Source: an uncultured Halomonas sp.
GTDB taxonomy: Bacteria; Pseudomonadota; Gammaproteobacteria; Pseudomonadales; Halomonadaceae
Assembly: GCF_947493865.1 (NCBI RefSeq)
Contig: NZ_CANLTC010000010.1
Span: 56,371-120,370 of the forward strand
Length of the DNA stretch: 64,000 nucleotides
Reading direction: 5' to 3'
Positions 20,515 to 29,828 of this stretch are shown here, piece by piece. The stretch's first letter is position 1; every line of letters begins with the position of its first letter. Both the position numbers and the translations under genes were made by a program. A model generated the notes under the pieces. The model did not search any database. It had not been told where the DNA came from and saw nothing but the letters and a program-made list of their open reading frames with translations.

Positions 20515-21473
20515 CCCCGATAATCGCCTTCGGCGAGGCCCTCGTCGACATGCTCTCCAGCCGCCTGGGTGACGACACCCAAGCGGGGCCGGAGACCTTC
20601 ACGCCCTATGCCGGCGGCGCTCCGGCCAATGTCGCCGTGGCCTGCGCTCGTCTCGGGGTGCCCAGCCGGTTTCTAGGCATGCTCGGCGCGGATCACTTCG
20701 GCGACTTCCTGGCTCGGGAGCTCGCCGCCCATGGGGTCGACACCTCGGGCGTGGTGAAGACGAACGATGCTCGCACGGCGCTCGCCTTCGTCTCTCGGGA
20801 CGCGGACGGCGAACGCACCTTCGACTTCTATCGCCCGCCGGCAGCGGATCTGCTCTACCGCATCGAGCACCTGCCCGCCGGGGTCTTCGACACGCCGGCC
20901 ATCCTGCATCTGTGCAGCAACAGCCTGACCGAGGCCGCCATCGCCGACACCACCCTTAGCCTGGCCGGGATGGCGCAGCGGGCTGGCTGCCTGGTCAGTG
21001 TCGATGCCAACCTGCGCCACAATTTATGGGCCAATGAACGCACCGACACCGCTTTGGTGACACGTCTGCTGGACCACGCCCATCTCATCAAACTCTCCCG
21101 GGATGAGCTCGATTATCTGCGCGGCGATCACCCCGAAGACGCCTGGCTATCCGAACGCCTGGCCGCGGGTGTGCGTCTTATCGTGATCACCGACGGCGCC
21201 AACGAGATCGAGGCGCGTGGCGACGACCTGGCCTTTCAGGTCACGCCGCCCAGGGTGAAGGCCGTGGATACCACGGCGGGCGGCGACGCCTTTATCGGCG
21301 GCTTGCTGGCGATGCTCGCCGAGACCGGTATCGAGGGAGACTGGCATCGCGACGAATCGCGCTTGCGGCAAGCGTTGGAAACCGCCTGCCGCTGCGGCGC
21401 CCATGCAGTGACCCGCCCCGGCGCCTATGCCGCCCTGCCGACGCGGGCCGACCTCGAGGCCCTGCGGGGCTGA
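20511..21473 (+). CDS. Fructokinase (PfkB family)
   Basis: Phosphorylates D-fructose to fructose-6-phosphate. It is 320 aa, ribokinase/PfkB family. Features are the N-terminal IAFGEALVDML, the substrate signature YAGGAPANVAVACARLG, and the catalytic DTTAGGDAFIGGLLA, where the usual GAGD is GGGD-like (AGGD). The start is the ATG overlapping the pgi stop. It corresponds in role to MtlZ of the Pseudomonas fluorescens mannitol operon, but is placed with pgi on the opposite strand, converging on xylB. The symbol (frk, mtlZ or scrK) is not certain. Confidence 0.92.
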   Translation: MTPIIAFGEALVDMLSSRLGDDTQAGPETFTPYAGGAPANVAVACARLGVPSRFLGMLGADHFGDFLARELAAHGVDTSGVVKTNDARTALAFVSRDADGERTFDFYRPPAADLLYRIEHLPAGVFDTPAILHLCSNSLTEAAIADTTLSLAGMAQRAGCLVSVDANLRHNLWANERTDTALVTRLLDHAHLIKLSRDELDYLRGDHPEDAWLSERLAAGVRLIVITDGANEIEARGDDLAFQVTPPRVKAVDTTAGGDAFIGGLLAMLAETGIEGDWHRDESRLRQALETACRCGAHAVTRPGAYAALPTRADLEALRG

Positions 21474-21479
21474 CAGCCA

Positions 21480-21510
21480 CGCCTCATGACGGTGCAACCG
21501 TCATGAGGCG
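21480..21510. terminator. Terminator between fructokinase and xylB
   Basis: A perfect 14-bp inverted repeat (CGCCTCATGACGGT / ACCGTCATGAGGCG) with a GCA loop, lying between convergent stops. The flanking T tract is short (CTTTC), so termination may be partly structural. Confidence 0.8.
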
Positions 21511-21513
21511 CTT

Positions 21514-23001
21514 TCAGGTTGGCACACCGTGATGCTCCGCCAACGCCCGGCGATAGCGCGCGTAGACGCCGTTATAGGCCTCGACGCTGGCGGGCTCCGG
21601 TTCAGCCAGCGAATGCGCGTCGAGATGCACCAGCCGCGAGCAGAGGGCGTCGAGGGAATCCGTTGCCTGGCGATCACACCAGGCCGCCTGAATGGCCGCC
21701 CCCAGTGCCGCGGCGTCGGTGACCCGCGGACAGATTACCGGGGTGCCGGTGATATCGGCGACCATCTGTCGCCACACCGGGCTCTTGGCGCCGCCGCCGA
21801 TCAGGCGAATCTGGCTGGCGCCCTCGGCCAGCTCCCCGAGAAGTTCCAATCCATAGCGCAGGCCGAAGGTAGCGCTCTCGACCACCGCGCGGCACAGGTT
21901 GGCCTGGGTGGTATTGAGGCTGGTCAGCCCCAGGAAGCTGCCCGAAGCCTGGGGTAGCGCCGGCACCCGCTCACCATTGAAGAACGGCAGAACGGTGACT
22001 CCCTCGGCGCCGATCGGGGCCGCGGCGACTCGCTCGCCGAAGGTCGCCAAATCGAGGCCAAACAGCTCGCGCACCCGGGTGGTCGCGGACGTCACGTTCA
22101 TGGTGCAGATCAGCGGCAGCCAGCCGCCGTGGCTGGCGCAAAAATTGGCGACCATGGCGCTTTCGGCACGTACCGGCTGCGGGGAATAGGCACATACCGT
22201 GCCCGAGGTGCCCAGGCTCAGAGTGACCAGGCCCGGGGTGATATTACCGGTACCGATGGCCCCCAGCATGTTGTCGCCACCGCCACTGGCAACCAGTACG
22301 TCATCGCTCAACCCCAGCTCCTTCGCCAGTGTGGAACGCACCGTCCCCGCCGGTTCGTGGGATGCGATCAATCGCGGCAGCACCCGCTCGGGGTCCAGCT
22401 CTGGCGCAATCTCGGCGAAGACGTCCTGGCGCCAGCGCCGCGTGCGGGTATCGAAGTAACCGGTACCGGAGGCGTCACCGGCCTCGGCGACCCGCTCGCC
22501 GGTCAGCCAGAAGTTGAGGTAGTCGTGGGGCAGCAGCAGGCTGTCGATACGGCGGTAGGCCTCGGGATGCGTCTCGCGCAGCCAGGCCAGCTTGGAGGCG
22601 GTATAGCCGGTCTGCAGCACCAGACCCAGCTTGTCCAGGCACCCCGCCTCGCCACCGAGGCGCTCGACCAGGGCGGCGTTGTGCGCCGCCGTCTCGGTAT
22701 CGCACCACAGCTTGGCCGGGTACACCGGCTCGCCCCGGATATCGAGGGCCACCATACCGTGCTGCTGGCCGGAAACACCGATGCCGCGAATCTCACGCGA
22801 CGCGATACCGGCATTGACCACGGCCTCGGCAAACGCACCGCGAAAGGCTGCCAGCCATTCGTTCGGGGGCTGCTCGCGACGGCCATTGTCGGCTTCCACC
22901 AGGCGATGGGGACGGCTCGCCTCACCAAGGATTCGCTCTCCTTCAACATCCAGCACCACTACCTTGGTACTCTGGGTACCGCAATCCACACCGATATACA
23001 T
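21514..23001 (-). CDS. xylB: Xylulokinase
   Basis: Phosphorylates D-xylulose to xylulose-5-phosphate. It is 495 aa, FGGY family: IGVDCGTQSTKVVVLD, GIGVSGQQHGMVALD, KLWCDTETAAHNA, LTLSLGTSGTVCA and the ATP-binding LIGGGAKSPVWRQM. It is the last gene of the polyol cluster, 23 bp after the mannitol dehydrogenase. It equals MtlY of Pseudomonas, and supports growth on D-arabitol, which the long-chain dehydrogenase can oxidise to xylulose. Confidence 0.97.
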   Translation of the reverse strand: MYIGVDCGTQSTKVVVLDVEGERILGEASRPHRLVEADNGRREQPPNEWLAAFRGAFAEAVVNAGIASREIRGIGVSGQQHGMVALDIRGEPVYPAKLWCDTETAAHNAALVERLGGEAGCLDKLGLVLQTGYTASKLAWLRETHPEAYRRIDSLLLPHDYLNFWLTGERVAEAGDASGTGYFDTRTRRWRQDVFAEIAPELDPERVLPRLIASHEPAGTVRSTLAKELGLSDDVLVASGGGDNMLGAIGTGNITPGLVTLSLGTSGTVCAYSPQPVRAESAMVANFCASHGGWLPLICTMNVTSATTRVRELFGLDLATFGERVAAAPIGAEGVTVLPFFNGERVPALPQASGSFLGLTSLNTTQANLCRAVVESATFGLRYGLELLGELAEGASQIRLIGGGAKSPVWRQMVADITGTPVICPRVTDAAALGAAIQAAWCDRQATDSLDALCSRLVHLDAHSLAEPEPASVEAYNGVYARYRRALAEHHGVPT

Positions 23002-23024
23002 GCTTACTCTCCCCGCATCCTTTC

Positions 23025-24503
23025 TCAGCCAGGTTTTACCAAGGCTTCAAGGGTGGCGCGGGCGCCGTCTCGATGCAGGCGCTCCAGGGCATCGAGATAG
23101 GCCTCACGGAAACGCGGGTTGTCACCCAGGTCACCGAACAGTTCCCGGTTGTCGATAAAGGCAGTAGGGGCGTCGCGGTTCTTCGCGGCGATGGCCATCA
23201 AGCGATCCTTGAGACGATCCACCACCTCGATGGGTTGGCTCTGCTCGTCGACCCCTTCGACGTAGCGCGCCCAACTCGCCACCACGGCGGCAGAACGTTG
23301 TATCTCGCCCTCCTGGGCCAACTGCTCGCGGATCACCGGCACCAACCACTTGGGGATGCGATCCGAGCTCTCGGCGCACAGCCGGGCCAGGGTGTCCTTG
23401 ATCTCAGGGTTGGCGAAGCGTTCGATCAGGGTTCGACGGTAGGCCTCCAGATCGATACCCGGCAGCGGCGCCAGGGTTGGAGTGGCCTCATGGGTCATGT
23501 AGCCGAGCAGGAAATCGACGAACAGCGGATCCTGACACACCTCATGGGCATAACGGTAGCCGGCCAGGTAACCGAAATAGGCCAGCGCCTGATGACTGGC
23601 ATTGAGCAGACGGAGTTTCATTAGCTCGTAGGGTTCGACATCATCGACCACCTGCACGCCGACCGCCTCGAAAGCAGGACGACCCAACACGAAGCGATCT
23701 TCCAGCACCCACTGGCTGAAGGGCTCACAGACCACCGGCCAGGCGTCCTCGATGCCGAAGCGTGATGCCAGCTCCTCGATATCGGCGGTGGTGGTCACCG
23801 GGGTGATGCGATCCACCATGGAGTTGGGAAACGGCACCTCGGCCTCGACCCAGGCGCCCAGGTCACCGTCACGCTGGCGGGCGAAGGCGGTGAACATCTT
23901 GCACGCCACATCACCATTGCCCTGAATATTGTCGCAGGACATCACCGTAAAGGGGGGAACATCGCGTTCACGCCGCCGCCTGAGCGCCTCGATGACCAGG
24001 CCGAAGCTCGTCCTCGGCGCCTCGGGATGCTCCAGATCGTGCTGCACAGCAGGGTTACCGACATCGAATTCGCCACTGACCGGATGAAAATTGTAGCCGC
24101 CTTCGGTGACTGTCAGCGAGACGATGCGAATGGCCGGATCAGCCATTTTTTCGATCACCACCTGCGGGTCGTCCGGGGCAAATAGATAATCGATCATGCT
24201 GCCGATCACTCGAGCGTCGTAGTGACCGTCGAGGTGCTTGACCACCAGGGTATAAAGATGCTCCTGGGCAGCCAGTATCTCCTGCATGCGCCGGTCACCG
24301 GGCATCACGCCGACACCGACAATCCCCCAGTCCAGCGCCTGGCCGCGGTTCATCAGTTCATCCAGATACATGGCCTGATGCGCGCGATGAAAACCGCCGA
24401 CACCGATATGGACGATACCTGCGGTTACTTCGTGGCGATCATAGCCGGGGGTGGCGATCCTTGCATCCAGTGTGTACAGATTGGCGTGATTGAGACGCGT
24501 CAT
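23025..24503 (-). CDS. mtlD: Mannitol 2-dehydrogenase (long-chain polyol dehydrogenase)
   Basis: NAD-dependent oxidation of D-mannitol to D-fructose; enzymes of this family also oxidise D-arabitol to D-xylulose. It is 492 aa, the expected length for monomeric, zinc-independent polyol dehydrogenases. Features are VHIGVGGFHRAHQAMYLD for the nucleotide fold, MSCDNIQGNGDVA, PNSMVDRITPVTT and the catalytic KLRLLNASHQALAYFGYLAG. It lies between xylB and a small kinase. The same enzyme is called MtlK in Rhodobacter, not to be confused with the ATPase MtlK of Pseudomonas. Confidence 0.96.
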   Translation of the reverse strand: MTRLNHANLYTLDARIATPGYDRHEVTAGIVHIGVGGFHRAHQAMYLDELMNRGQALDWGIVGVGVMPGDRRMQEILAAQEHLYTLVVKHLDGHYDARVIGSMIDYLFAPDDPQVVIEKMADPAIRIVSLTVTEGGYNFHPVSGEFDVGNPAVQHDLEHPEAPRTSFGLVIEALRRRRERDVPPFTVMSCDNIQGNGDVACKMFTAFARQRDGDLGAWVEAEVPFPNSMVDRITPVTTTADIEELASRFGIEDAWPVVCEPFSQWVLEDRFVLGRPAFEAVGVQVVDDVEPYELMKLRLLNASHQALAYFGYLAGYRYAHEVCQDPLFVDFLLGYMTHEATPTLAPLPGIDLEAYRRTLIERFANPEIKDTLARLCAESSDRIPKWLVPVIREQLAQEGEIQRSAAVVASWARYVEGVDEQSQPIEVVDRLKDRLMAIAAKNRDAPTAFIDNRELFGDLGDNPRFREAYLDALERLHRDGARATLEALVKPG

Positions 24504-24560
24504 GGGAGTGCTCCTGCCGAAAGCAACGAATGGTGATGGCCAATTAAGGATCTGAGGGTT

Positions 24561-25184
24561 TTAACGCCAGACAATATGGGGAGGCCTGGACGCCGTCTTG
24601 ATCAGACGCGCGTTGGACATATCCTTGTGGCGAGCCCGCTCAATGGCCCCTGAATGATCCTGACCCATGCCGAGCCAACGCTGAATGAGGCGCGCCTCGA
24701 GCACTTCGTCGGGCACCTCGAGAAACAGCGTCATATCGAACAGCTCGTGCAACACCGTCCAGGGCGCCTGGTCCAGCAACAGGTAATTGCCCTCGACGAT
24801 CACGATGCGGTGCTCGAGCGTGATCAGCCGGGCGCCAGCGCGGGCGAGGTCCAGGGGGCGATCGAACACCGGCACGGCGACACTCTTGTCCGCACGCCGG
24901 ATACGCATCAGATCCTGATGCAGGCCATCGGCATCGAAGGTCTCCGGCGCGCCCTTGATGGGCACCAGTCCCTGGGGCTCGAGTACCGCGTTATCGAAGT
25001 GATAGCCATCCATGGGCACCACGGCGGCAATACCCGGCTGGCGTTCGTTGATTTCGCGGCAAAGCCATTCGGATAGAAACGATTTGCCGGCGGCGGGCGG
25101 CCCGGCCAGGGCCACGACGAAGCGCTCGTGCCCCTGTGCCGCCTCGAGCAGACGCGCAGCCATGTCGTGAATGTTCGGATTCAT
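24561..25184 (-). CDS. P-loop kinase of the YggC/FrcK-like (PRK/uridine kinase) family
   Basis: 207-aa kinase with Walker A GPPAAGKS near residue 30, MDGYHFDNAVL (substrate loop), KGAPETFDADGL, PVFDRPLDLA and the Walker B-like IVIVEGNYLLL. The family resembles pantothenate/uridine kinases and includes proteins found with fructose and polyol ABC transporters. The substrate is not known from sequence; a sugar or polyol is suggested by position, two bases after the sorbitol dehydrogenase gene in the same operon. A second fructokinase is one possibility. Confidence 0.8.
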   Translation of the reverse strand: MNPNIHDMAARLLEAAQGHERFVVALAGPPAAGKSFLSEWLCREINERQPGIAAVVPMDGYHFDNAVLEPQGLVPIKGAPETFDADGLHQDLMRIRRADKSVAVPVFDRPLDLARAGARLITLEHRIVIVEGNYLLLDQAPWTVLHELFDMTLFLEVPDEVLEARLIQRWLGMGQDHSGAIERARHKDMSNARLIKTASRPPHIVWR

Positions 25185-25186
25185 TT

Positions 25187-25975
25187 TCAGCTCATCCAGT
25201 TGCCGCCGTCGACGTTCAGCGTCTGGGCCACCACATAGTCGCTGTCATCAGAGGCCAGAAACACCGCCGCCCCCACGTGATCCTCGGGCCGCCCCATGCG
25301 CCCGTAGGGCACCGCCTCGCCGACCAGGCGCTTCTTTTCACCCAAGGGGCGGTTCTCGTAACGTGCGAACAGCGCATCGACCTCCTTCCACATGGGCGTA
25401 TCGACCACGCCTGGCGCGATACCATTGACGTTGATGCCATGCTTGATCAGATCCAGGCCGCAGGACTGAGTAAGGCTGATCACCGCCGCCTTGGAGGCGC
25501 AGTACATGCTCACCAAGGCTTCACCGCGCCGTCCGGCCTGGGACGCCATGTTGATGATCTTGCCACCCTGGCCTCGTTCGACCATCGCCTTGGCGACGGC
25601 CTGCAGCGTGAAAAAGGTGCCCTTGACGTTGACGTTGAACTGCTTGTCATAGCTCTGCTCGGTCACTTCCAATACCGGCGCCATGTCGAAGACGGCAGCG
25701 TTGTTGACCAGGATATCAATACCGCCAAAGCGCTGAATGACGGCCTTGACCAAGCCATCGATGGAGGCCTGATCGCAGACGTCGAGATGCACCCCCATCA
25801 CTCGCTCGCTGCCACCTGCCTCGTTCTGCAACTGCTCGACGGCGTCCTCGATAGCCCCCTTGTCGATATCGGCGACTATCACCTTGGCACCTTCGGCGAG
25901 ATAGCGCCGAGCGATGGCCAGGCCGATGCCTCGCGCTCCGCCAGTGACCACCGCGACCTTCTCACTGAGTTTCAT
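25187..25975 (-). CDS. polS: Sorbitol (L-iditol 2-) dehydrogenase, short-chain type (SmoS/PolS)
   Basis: NAD-dependent oxidation of sorbitol to fructose (and galactitol to tagatose in the Rhodobacter homologue). It is 262 aa. It has TGGARGIG for NAD, DILVNNAAVFDMAP, catalytic serine in INMASQAGRRGEALV, YCASK (Tyr-x3-Lys) and a C-terminal VAQTLNVDGGNWMS. The match along the length to Rhodobacter SmoS is strong from memory (SQAGRRGEALV, YNVDGGNWMS), so sorbitol is more likely than a generic SDR substrate. It sits between the HAD phosphatase and kinase genes. Confidence 0.92.
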   Translation of the reverse strand: MKLSEKVAVVTGGARGIGLAIARRYLAEGAKVIVADIDKGAIEDAVEQLQNEAGGSERVMGVHLDVCDQASIDGLVKAVIQRFGGIDILVNNAAVFDMAPVLEVTEQSYDKQFNVNVKGTFFTLQAVAKAMVERGQGGKIINMASQAGRRGEALVSMYCASKAAVISLTQSCGLDLIKHGINVNGIAPGVVDTPMWKEVDALFARYENRPLGEKKRLVGEAVPYGRMGRPEDHVGAAVFLASDDSDYVVAQTLNVDGGNWMS

Positions 25976-26011
25976 GATCTCTTCCTGTCTCGAGTCTATT
26001 TTCCCGGCGCC

Positions 26012-26704
26012 TCACTCCTTCGCGACGGACCTGCGCTGTTCGCGCCAGCGTTTCACCAATGATGCCAATTCCCGCATGTCCGCCATGACGTGCCAGGCGC
26101 CCGCCTGCTCGAGGCGTCGATCGTGACCGGCCTCGATGTGGCTCGCCCCGATGAAGCCGATGACCGTCATGCCAGCGGCATGAGCCGCCGTAACCCCAGC
26201 GACACTGTCCTCCACCACCAGGCAATCCTGGGGTGAACACTCTAGAGAACGCGCCGCCAGTTGGTAGACATCCGGGGCAGGCTTGGGTCGCTCGACCTGC
26301 TCGGCGGTGAATAGCGGTACCCCGCCCAAACATTGGGAAAGGCCTGTGCACTCAAGCGATATTGTTACGCGCTGGCGACCGCTATTGGAGACGATGGCCA
26401 AGGGTAGACCGAGTCCCTCGATGGTCTCGGCAACCCTCTCGATGGCCTGCAGATCGGTAGCAAGACGCGCATCAATGGTCCGCTCGATGTGCCTTAGGGC
26501 ATCCTGTGGCAAATCGTGTACGCTGCGCCGAGCCAGCTTGTCGAGTATCGCGCTGGTGGTCATACCCAACGCCTGGCGCAATTCGTCCTCGGCGTGCAGG
26601 TCGGGCAGCCAGGCGTCCAGACACTCGCGCAGCACCTTCTCGGCGATGATCTCGCTATCGACCAGCACCCCGTCGCAGTCGAATATCAGGACTTCTTTTG
26701 GCAT
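26012..26704 (-). CDS. HAD-family phosphatase of the polyol cluster
   Basis: 230-aa haloacid dehalogenase-like hydrolase, beta-phosphoglucomutase/phosphatase branch. Motif I is FDCDGVLVDSE, motif II is the serine in VSNSGR, a lysine lies in RPKPAPDVY, and motif III is VVEDSVAGVTAA. A C1 cap lies between I and II. The start at 26704 gives MPKEVLIFDCDG, 10 bp after the ATPase stop; longer in-frame starts would run into the ATPase gene. The substrate is unknown; a sugar or polyol phosphate is likely from context, perhaps clearing dead-end phosphates. Confidence 0.87.
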   Translation of the reverse strand: MPKEVLIFDCDGVLVDSEIIAEKVLRECLDAWLPDLHAEDELRQALGMTTSAILDKLARRSVHDLPQDALRHIERTIDARLATDLQAIERVAETIEGLGLPLAIVSNSGRQRVTISLECTGLSQCLGGVPLFTAEQVERPKPAPDVYQLAARSLECSPQDCLVVEDSVAGVTAAHAAGMTVIGFIGASHIEAGHDRRLEQAGAWHVMADMRELASLVKRWREQRRSVAKE

Positions 26705-26714
26705 CGTGCTCGGC

Positions 26715-27884
<1,170 letters not shown>

Positions 27885-27897
27885 GATGGAATACCTG

Positions 27898-28716
27898 TTA
27901 TTTGACGGCGCCGAAGGTGAGGCCACGCACCATCTGTTTCTGGGTCAACCAACCAAATACCAGGATGGGTGCGATAGCCATGGTCGAGGCCGCGGAGAGC
28001 TTGGCCCAGAACAATCCTTCCGGGCTCGAGAAAGAGGCGATGTAAGCGGTCAGCGGCGCCGCATCGGATGAGGTCAGATTGAGGCTCCAGAACGATTCGT
28101 TCCAGCTGAGAATGACTGCCAGCAGCCCGGTGGACGCGATGCCCGGCAACGTCAACGGCAGCAGCAGGTGGCGCACCTCCTGCAAGGTGCTGGCGCCGTC
28201 CATGCGGCCCGCCTCGAGGATGTCCCGGGGGAGATCCTTGAAGAAGGTGTAGAGCATCCACACCACGATCGGCAGGTTCATCAGCGTATACACGATGATC
28301 AGGCCAGTCAGGGTATCGAGCAGGCCGGTATCCCGGAACAGCAGGTAGATCGGCATCAATACGCCGACCGGCGGCAGCATCTTGGTGGAGAGCATCCACA
28401 GCAAGGTGCCCTTGGTGCGCGGGGTCGGCAGGAAAGCCATGGAGTAGGCCGACGGAATGGCGATCAACAGGGCCAGCAGGGTCGAGCCGAAGGCCACCAC
28501 CACGCTGTTCAGCGCGAACTTGAGGTAGTCGGCCCGGGCATGCACGGCGACATAGCTCTCCAGGGTCGGCGAGAAGACGAAGCTGGGATCGGCGATGGCC
28601 GCAGCCTCGGTCTTGAACCCGGTGAGCGCCATCCACAGGATGGGAAAGAAGATGATCAGGGCGATCGCCCAGGCCAGCACTGCCAGCAAGAAACGCTTGT
28701 ATCGAGGGGTCGTCAT
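27898..28716 (-). CDS. smoG: Polyol ABC transporter permease (SmoG/MtlG-like)
   Basis: Inner-membrane permease with six hydrophobic segments, 272 aa. The EAA loop (EAGRMDGASTLQEVRHLLLPL) docks the ATPase. It ends LTFGAVK, the usual C-terminus of sugar ABC permeases of the MalG type. It lies 13 bp upstream of the ATPase gene and 18 bp downstream of the other permease. Confidence 0.95.
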   Translation of the reverse strand: MTTPRYKRFLLAVLAWAIALIIFFPILWMALTGFKTEAAAIADPSFVFSPTLESYVAVHARADYLKFALNSVVVAFGSTLLALLIAIPSAYSMAFLPTPRTKGTLLWMLSTKMLPPVGVLMPIYLLFRDTGLLDTLTGLIIVYTLMNLPIVVWMLYTFFKDLPRDILEAGRMDGASTLQEVRHLLLPLTLPGIASTGLLAVILSWNESFWSLNLTSSDAAPLTAYIASFSSPEGLFWAKLSAASTMAIAPILVFGWLTQKQMVRGLTFGAVK

Positions 28717-28734
28717 GAGAGGCTCCCGGCTGAA

Positions 28735-29625
28735 CTAGCTTTCCAGATTCTTGGCCACCAGTCGGACCAGGAAGATGGCAACAATGTTGGCCAGGATGAT
28801 GGCGATCACCCCGCCGGCGGAGGCGGTGCCGACATCGAAGTCGAGCAGTGCCTGGATGTAGATCAGATAGGCCAGATTGGTGGTAGCCAGCCCCGGCCCA
28901 CCGGAGGTGGTGACGAATATCTCGGCGAAGATGGTCAGCAGGAAGATCATCTCGATCATGATCACCACGCTGATCGCACGCTTGAGATGCGGCAGGGTGA
29001 TGAAGAAGAACACCGCTATCGGGCCGGCCCCATCCATGCGTGCGGCCTCCACCTGATCGTCGTCCAGCGACTGGATGGCAGTGAGCAGAATCAACAAGGC
29101 GAAGGGCAGCCATTGCCAGGCGACGATGATGACGATCGAGGTCAACGGCAGCGAGGAGAACCAGTCCACCGCCGGCAGGCCGAACAGGTTGGCCAGCCAG
29201 GCCAGCACCCCATTGGCGGGATGCATCATCATGTTTTTCCATACCAGGGCGCTGACGGTGGGCATGACGAAGAACGGTGAAATGGCCAGCACTCGGGCCA
29301 CCCCCCGGCCCAGGAAATCCTGCTGAAAGAGGACCGCCAGCAGCGTACCGCCGACCACGGTGATGAACAGTACCCAGCCGACCAGCAACAGGGTGACGCC
29401 CATGGCCGACCACAACGCCGGGTCGGTGAGCAGGTATTCGTAGTTTTCCAGCCCGGCGAAACCGGTCATGCCGGGCATCAATAGATTGTAGCGCTGGAAC
29501 GAGAACCACAGGGTCATGCCCAGGGGCACCAGCATCCACAGCAACAGCAGAGTGACGGCTGGCGCCTGTAACGACAGGGAACGTAGCCCGCCGACAGTGC
29601 GCCCGTATGCGCGTGTCTTGTTCAT
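28735..29625 (-). CDS. smoF: Polyol ABC transporter permease (SmoF/MtlF-like)
   Basis: Second inner-membrane permease, MalF-type, 296 aa with six predicted segments. The EAA loop reads EAARMDGAGPIAVFFFITLPHL. The start at 29625 gives MNKTRAYGRTVGGLR before the first membrane segment; the ribosome binding site is weak (GCGGTAA). It is preceded by the 143-bp palindromic element that separates it from the binding-protein gene, so its expression may be lower than that of smoE. Confidence 0.94.
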   Translation of the reverse strand: MNKTRAYGRTVGGLRSLSLQAPAVTLLLLWMLVPLGMTLWFSFQRYNLLMPGMTGFAGLENYEYLLTDPALWSAMGVTLLLVGWVLFITVVGGTLLAVLFQQDFLGRGVARVLAISPFFVMPTVSALVWKNMMMHPANGVLAWLANLFGLPAVDWFSSLPLTSIVIIVAWQWLPFALLILLTAIQSLDDDQVEAARMDGAGPIAVFFFITLPHLKRAISVVIMIEMIFLLTIFAEIFVTTSGGPGLATTNLAYLIYIQALLDFDVGTASAGGVIAIILANIVAIFLVRLVAKNLES

Positions 29626-29685
29626 AAGATTTACCGCGATCGTTGGGAGCGGTGAGCCGGGACAGGATCCCGGCATTCATTTCTC

Positions 29686-29828
29686 AGAACCTGATCATGA
29701 TCGTTGCGAACGCAGGTGAGACAAGGCGAAATTGATCGAAAAAGCGGAGTTTACGTGGGTGTAAATGAGCATTTTGAGATCAATTTCAACGCCGTATCGC
29801 CAAGTGCAGTAGATCATGGACTGGTTCT
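29686..29828. repeat. 143-bp palindromic intergenic element, long copy B
   Basis: Outer arms are AGAACCTGATCATGATC (29686-29702) and GATCATGGACTGGTTCT (29812-29828), pairing at 14 of 17. The interior holds GACAAGGC (29720-29727) and an inner stem GAAATTGATC / GATCAATTTC (29728-29737 with 29778-29787). Its centre is GGAGTTTACGTGGGTGTAAATGAG, followed by AACGCCGTAT. Length and offsets match the copy at 3234-3376 apart from one inserted G, while the arms have different but self-complementary sequences. It abuts the smoE stop codon and lies between smoE and smoF in one operon. Confidence 0.85.

Noticed and set aside
28168..29280. 370-codon open frame on the plus strand
   Set aside because: Antisense to the two permeases; Gln/Asp/His-rich nonsense typical of reverse-complement membrane-protein codons.
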